A stretch of DNA of 64,000 bases from Terriglobales bacterium (GTDB lineage: Bacteria > Acidobacteriota > Terriglobia > Terriglobales > Acidobacteriaceae), in NCBI GenBank assembly GCA_025462725.1, contig JAOAPE010000014.1:62001-126000 (forward strand). The letters run 5' to 3'. Each line of letters begins with the position of its first letter. The first letter of the stretch is position 1. The translations under genes were made by a program, and so were the position numbers. The notes below the pieces were generated by a model. The model was not told the DNA's origin. It saw only the letters and a list, made by a program, of their open reading frames with translations, and searched no databases. This document shows positions 60,751 to 64,000 of the stretch, in pieces.

Positions 60751-61515
60751 ATGGCTGATCACGATCAATTCGCTGACGATCTCGTGCTGCTCGCGCTGCA
60801 AGAGTTGCCGCAAAACCGCGATGCCGAAGTTCGCGACCACATTGCCGGCTGCGCAGCTTGCCGTCGCGAGTTCGACGCTCTTCGCGCGGACACGGCAATG
60901 CTCGCGCTCTCAGCTACTGGTTCGCATCCGCCGCAGAGATCTCGTGAGCGCCTTTTGTCAGCCGTCGCCAAAGAACCGCGCGTGACCACGATGGTGCAAT
61001 TGCGTCCGCGATGGTGGGCCCTCGCGCCAGTCTTCGGAGCGGCTGTTGTCGCGGTCTTTGCCATCTTGCTGTGGGCTGAAAACAACAGCCTGCGGAACGA
61101 ATTGAGCGCGCTGCAAAGCCAAGTTGCGGATACTCGTCGCGATCTCGGGCACTCCCGCGAGATTCTCGCTTCGATGACTGCTCCTGACGCGATGCACATG
61201 ACGCTGGTCGCCGCGCAAGCCAAGCCGCAACCGCAGATCCGCGTGATCTACCTCAAGCGGAATGGCAACCTCATGTTCTTCGCCAACAATCTTGCTCCGT
61301 TGCCGGAACATAAGGCATACGAGATGTGGATCATCCCCGCAAACGGAAAGGCTCCCATCGCGGCCGGCACGTTTAAACCCGATGCTCACGGAATGGCGCA
61401 GGTATTGAGCCCATCGCTCGCCGAGGCTCCTGACGCGAAGACTTTCGCGGTCACGATTGAAAATGAGACGGGCAGTCCCGTCCCGACTAGCCCCGTCATC
61501 ATGGTCGGCCAATAG
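60751..61515 (+). CDS. Anti-sigma factor, RskA family
   Basis: 254 aa. N-terminal zinc-binding anti-sigma domain with HIAGCAACRREFD (HxxxCxxC), one transmembrane helix (about residue 85-110, LAPVFGAAVVAVFAILLW), a coiled-coil stretch, and an extracytoplasmic RskA domain ending VPTSPVIMVGQ. It would hold the upstream ECF factor at the membrane until regulated proteolysis. Operonic with the sigma gene. Confidence 0.92.
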   Translation: MADHDQFADDLVLLALQELPQNRDAEVRDHIAGCAACRREFDALRADTAMLALSATGSHPPQRSRERLLSAVAKEPRVTTMVQLRPRWWALAPVFGAAVVAVFAILLWAENNSLRNELSALQSQVADTRRDLGHSREILASMTAPDAMHMTLVAAQAKPQPQIRVIYLKRNGNLMFFANNLAPLPEHKAYEMWIIPANGKAPIAAGTFKPDAHGMAQVLSPSLAEAPDAKTFAVTIENETGSPVPTSPVIMVGQ

Positions 61516-61584
61516 CAATCCAACTTTTCTCGGCTGATTCCCTGCTTGACTCACCCGCTCACACGGTTGAGAATCGAACATTCC

Positions 61585-62070
61585 ATGCGAGCTTATCTTT
61601 CAGGAGCGATCGAGTATGCGCCAGATCACGGACGTGCTTGGCGCTCCACAATCACTCCGTTCCTCGAATCGCTCAAGCACGTTGTCTACGACCCCGCACT
61701 CGAAGAAAAGAAAGATCTCAACGACGACGAGATTGCAAATTTCCGCGCTTGGAAGACCGCCGACTTGCCCAGATTCCAAAATACGATCCGAAAGATCATC
61801 GCGTATGACCTGGATTGGATCGAGCACAAGACTGACTACGTCATTTGTTACTGGGACGAGCACGTCTCGAAGGGCGCTGGCACGCAGGCCGAATTGACCT
61901 TCGCCCATCGCTTGAACATTCCTGTCTACCTCGTTGCTGCCATTCCGGTTCCGCAAATCAGTGGATGGATTCTAGGGTGCAGCACCCATGTATTCTCTGA
62001 CTTCGACCAGTTACAATCATTCCTCGCGGAAAAACACGCCTGCGCATCGACCCAAGCAGCCGGAAGTTAA
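61585..62070 (+). CDS. Nucleoside 2-deoxyribosyltransferase-like protein
   Basis: 161 aa from ATG 61585. The start AYLSGAIEYAPDHGRAW and the end KTDYVICYWDEHVSKGAGTQAELTFAHRLNIPVYLVA fit the Rossmann-like NDT family, including the nucleophile-type Glu in GTQAEL and the D(Y)VICY strand. Members transfer deoxyribose or act as hydrolases on nucleotides. It is followed by thymidine kinase, so pyrimidine salvage is a reasonable setting. Exact reaction unknown; the ORF start at 61546 is not favoured. Confidence 0.72.
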   Translation: MRAYLSGAIEYAPDHGRAWRSTITPFLESLKHVVYDPALEEKKDLNDDEIANFRAWKTADLPRFQNTIRKIIAYDLDWIEHKTDYVICYWDEHVSKGAGTQAELTFAHRLNIPVYLVAAIPVPQISGWILGCSTHVFSDFDQLQSFLAEKHACASTQAAGS

Positions 62071-62093
62071 CCAGCGACAAAGGACTGCAATAA

Positions 62094-62702
62094 ATGAATT
62101 TCGCCAAAGGTGGACTCGGCTGGATCGAAGTGGTTTGCGGTCCCATGTTCAGCGGTAAAAGTGAAGAACTGATCCGGCGCCTCCGTCGTGCCGAGATCGC
62201 CCGACAGCGCGTTCAGATCTTCAAACCCGGCATTGACCAGCGTTATTCAGAAGACCACATCGTTTCCCATAGTGACTTAAAGATTCGCTCTGAGGCCGTA
62301 AAGAATGCTTCGGAAGTAATGGCCCGGGTCGATCTTCGCACTGAAGTTATCGGAATCGATGAAGCGCAATTCCTGGGCGCCGAGATGGTCGACGTGGCTA
62401 TTCGACTCGGCGACATGGGCAAGCGCGTGATCATCGCAGGTCTGGACACCGATTATCTTGGCCGTCCTTTTCACCCCATGCCGGAACTTCTCGCCATCGC
62501 GGACGAGATCACGAAGGCTCTAGCAATATGTGTTCAATGTGGCAATCCTGCGAAACACACGCAAAGATTGGTCGCCAGCGAAGACTTGATCGTAGTGGGT
62601 GCCGCGGGAATGTACGAAGCCCGATGCCGCCGCTGTTTTGAACCGGAATTGTCCAGCCTCAAATCAACCCAACCGACGGTCAAGCAAACGGCGCAAGCCT
62701 AA
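62094..62702 (+). CDS. tdk: Thymidine kinase
   Basis: 202 aa, type II enzyme. P-loop [25 protein letters not shown] Mg site, lasso-loop [17 protein letters not shown] and a zinc site with CVQCGNPA and CRRCF. It phosphorylates thymidine and deoxyuridine. The preceding gene is 23 nt upstream, so they may share a transcript. Convergent with the potassium channel gene (2 nt apart). Confidence 0.95.
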   Translation: MNFAKGGLGWIEVVCGPMFSGKSEELIRRLRRAEIARQRVQIFKPGIDQRYSEDHIVSHSDLKIRSEAVKNASEVMARVDLRTEVIGIDEAQFLGAEMVDVAIRLGDMGKRVIIAGLDTDYLGRPFHPMPELLAIADEITKALAICVQCGNPAKHTQRLVASEDLIVVGAAGMYEARCRRCFEPELSSLKSTQPTVKQTAQA

Positions 62703-62704
62703 TC

Positions 62705-63655
62705 TTAGGTCTGCACCTGCTCCACTTCGTGAAATCTTCCCATGTCCACGGTGAGTAAGCGCTGCTGCATTCCGCTGAACACGTTGGCGAATTTCGCGTT
62801 CCAAATCACTTCATCTGTCCTGTAAGACGACCTGCTATGGACGGTCTGCGAAAACGTCTCGTCGATTCCCGTCAACAAGATCAGAAATTCGGCGTGAGAA
62901 GCAGCCAGTTCTTCCCTGCTGAGTCCTTTCAGCGGACTGGCATCATCGATCGGATGAACGACGGTCCAAGTCAGCGGGAAAAAGGTGACGCGATTCCTCT
63001 CCAGCGTGAGCGGATAAAACCGGCGGATCGATTTGCCATCCACCATCTCGAACTTTGACAACAATACTTCCGCGGCCACTTCAATCAGCTGATTGCTTCT
63101 TCCATTTGTGATTCGGAACTGAAATGCCGTAATGCCGCGATACGGCGAAATCACGGCAGAATCGCTGTAAAGTATCTTCGCCGTAGGCCGCGAAAACCTC
63201 GCGAAAATCAGTCCGGTGGCCAAAGCAAACGCCAGCAATCCCACCAGCGCTTCAAGTGTCACAACGACATTCGCGGCAAGACTTTTTGGCACGATGTAGC
63301 CATAGCCAATAGTGGCAAACGTGTGCACGCTGAAGAAGTACTCCTCCAGGAACTTGGCGCTCTGGTGGGTAGTCTCGTTCTCAAGGGCACCGGGCCCGCA
63401 CATCATGAAAGCCAGGGCGAACACCGCATTCACCAGCAGATATGCCACTGTCATTAAGGAGATAAATCTCGTCCATGACATTGTTAGCAGGGCATGATAG
63501 CTGCTGAGCGAGTTCCAAAAACTTAATCCTTCGCGGGCCACGTTGAAGCTGCCATCGCGGTTCAACAACCGAATCTGTTGCTCTTGTGCGACAACCGACC
63601 CAAAACCCAGATCGCGTAGTTCATCAGCAGAATATGTCCGCGACATTGTGCTCAT
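62705..63655 (-). CDS. Inward-rectifier-type potassium channel (KirBac-like)
   Basis: 316 aa from ATG 63655, which has CAGGAG 8 nt upstream; the ORF extends to TTG 63682. Two transmembrane helices flank the filter TIGYGYI (pore), preceded by an acidic pore-helix region and slide-helix (ARE-GLSFWNSLSSYHALLTMSWTRF). The C-terminal about 170 residues form the immunoglobulin-like Kir cytoplasmic domain (AVISPYRGITAFQFRITNGRSNQLIEVAAEVLL). It should pass K+ under lipid or ligand control. Transcribed alone. Confidence 0.88.
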   Translation of the reverse strand: MSTMSRTYSADELRDLGFGSVVAQEQQIRLLNRDGSFNVAREGLSFWNSLSSYHALLTMSWTRFISLMTVAYLLVNAVFALAFMMCGPGALENETTHQSAKFLEEYFFSVHTFATIGYGYIVPKSLAANVVVTLEALVGLLAFALATGLIFARFSRPTAKILYSDSAVISPYRGITAFQFRITNGRSNQLIEVAAEVLLSKFEMVDGKSIRRFYPLTLERNRVTFFPLTWTVVHPIDDASPLKGLSREELAASHAEFLILLTGIDETFSQTVHSRSSYRTDEVIWNAKFANVFSGMQQRLLTVDMGRFHEVEQVQT

Positions 63656-64000
63656 TTGTGGAACTCCTGTTTGAACTTGCAAGTGAATAGGATTAAGTGT
63701 AATAGCGCAATCCTTCGTGGCACTATTCCGGTGCGTTCAACGTAATCGGCCCGGTCAGAAGCAAATTCTTTCCCCGAAAAACTTTAGAGTCTTTGCAACC
63801 CTTTGGCGATTCGCGATTTCCACAGGTGCAAGCTGTCACCTGAATGCAGCAACCTACCTCCGTCGTATGTCTTGGGAATAGGACAGCCGTTCATTCCCTG
63901 GCCGGGCCCAGGTCTCTCAACCTATTCAAGAATAAGCAACCGCGTGAGCGCGGGACGACGGCATGGTTTTGTCCTGCGATTGCATGATCGTTGCTGAGGA
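63656..64000. other. Gene-free right end
   Basis: The last 345 nt hold no ORF that I can support. A 64-codon plus-strand frame at 63803-63997 has no ribosome site and no recognisable family. The promoter of the potassium channel gene should lie at 63660-63720 on the minus strand, where the sequence is A/T-rich, but I cannot place it with confidence. Confidence 0.6.

Noticed and set aside
63803-63997. 64-codon ORF at the right end
   Set aside because: No ribosome site, no family pattern, Pro/Ser-rich composition of a random frame.
1-64000. CRISPR arrays, insertion sequences, prophage, toxin-antitoxin or defence islands
   Set aside because: No spaced repeats, transposase, integrase or defence-type genes were found on either strand.

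Overview
The window is a gene-dense bacterial chromosome segment, roughly 55-58% G+C by eye. It has about 69 supportable protein genes and no rRNA, tRNA, CRISPR array, insertion sequence or prophage that I can see. The gene set is a hopanoid cluster with HpnC/HpnD/HpnH, bacillithiol deacetylase BshB1, a pyrophosphate-type phosphofructokinase, heme A and cytochrome-oxidase assembly genes with DUF420, penicillin acylase, S9 peptidase and many small zinc-ribbon/PspC/DUF4870 proteins. This best fits an Acidobacteriota (Terriglobia/Koribacter-like) genome. That assignment is inference from content, not from a marker gene.

Layout. 1-11 kb (minus strand): one long hopanoid operon, ispH-shc-DUF1801-hpnH-unknown-hpnA-hpnG-like-MDR dehydrogenase-MDR dehydrogenase-hpnC-hpnD-(hpnE, cut by the window edge). 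Most junctions overlap by 1-20 nt. 11-19 kb: recN, a PPi-type pfk, a response regulator fused to a RsbW-type kinase domain, a UbiA prenyltransferase, an anti-sigma/anti-anti-sigma pair, small proteins and a Fur regulator. 19-29 kb: penicillin acylase, a lipoprotein beta-propeller, a homocysteine methyltransferase-MTHFR fusion, xseB, ispA (supplies FPP for the hopanoid genes), bshB1 and two MacB/FtsX permeases. 29-37 kb: a hybrid histidine kinase, a frameshifted 2-hydroxyacid dehydrogenase, GAF, TPR, HAD, lytic transglycosylase and LPG-synthase-like membrane genes. 37-44 kb: nrdR, isocitrate dehydrogenase and a tightly coupled oxidase-maturation run (cupredoxin lipoprotein, ctaA, ctaB, ABC ATPase, ABC permease, DUF420/ctaM). 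44-53 kb: ssb, S9 peptidase, frataxin, aroA, TPR proteins, hydrolase, PspC. 53-60 kb: a compact flagellar-type regulatory block (two-component pair, sigma-54 activator, sigma-28, HDOD protein, FlgM, FlgN, a mini axial protein, HD-GYP regulator). 60-64 kb: ECF sigma/RskA pair, NDT-like protein, thymidine kinase and a Kir-type potassium channel.

Points to note. (1) Two sorbitol-dehydrogenase-type enzymes sit between hpnG and hpnC and are good candidates for the unassigned ribosylhopane-to-bacteriohopanetetrol reduction; one has Asp in place of its catalytic-zinc Cys. (2) Three genes (32.5, 56.7 and 58.25 kb) are each split by a single frameshift, at least two of them at homopolymers, so decay and assembly error must be told apart. 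(3) A 103-residue protein with a FlgK-like tail occupies the flgK slot behind flgM-flgN. (4) Several genes have a TACAAT -10 box 6-10 nt before the start codon, suggesting leaderless mRNAs. (5) Two genes, hpnE and ctaA, appear to start at CTG.
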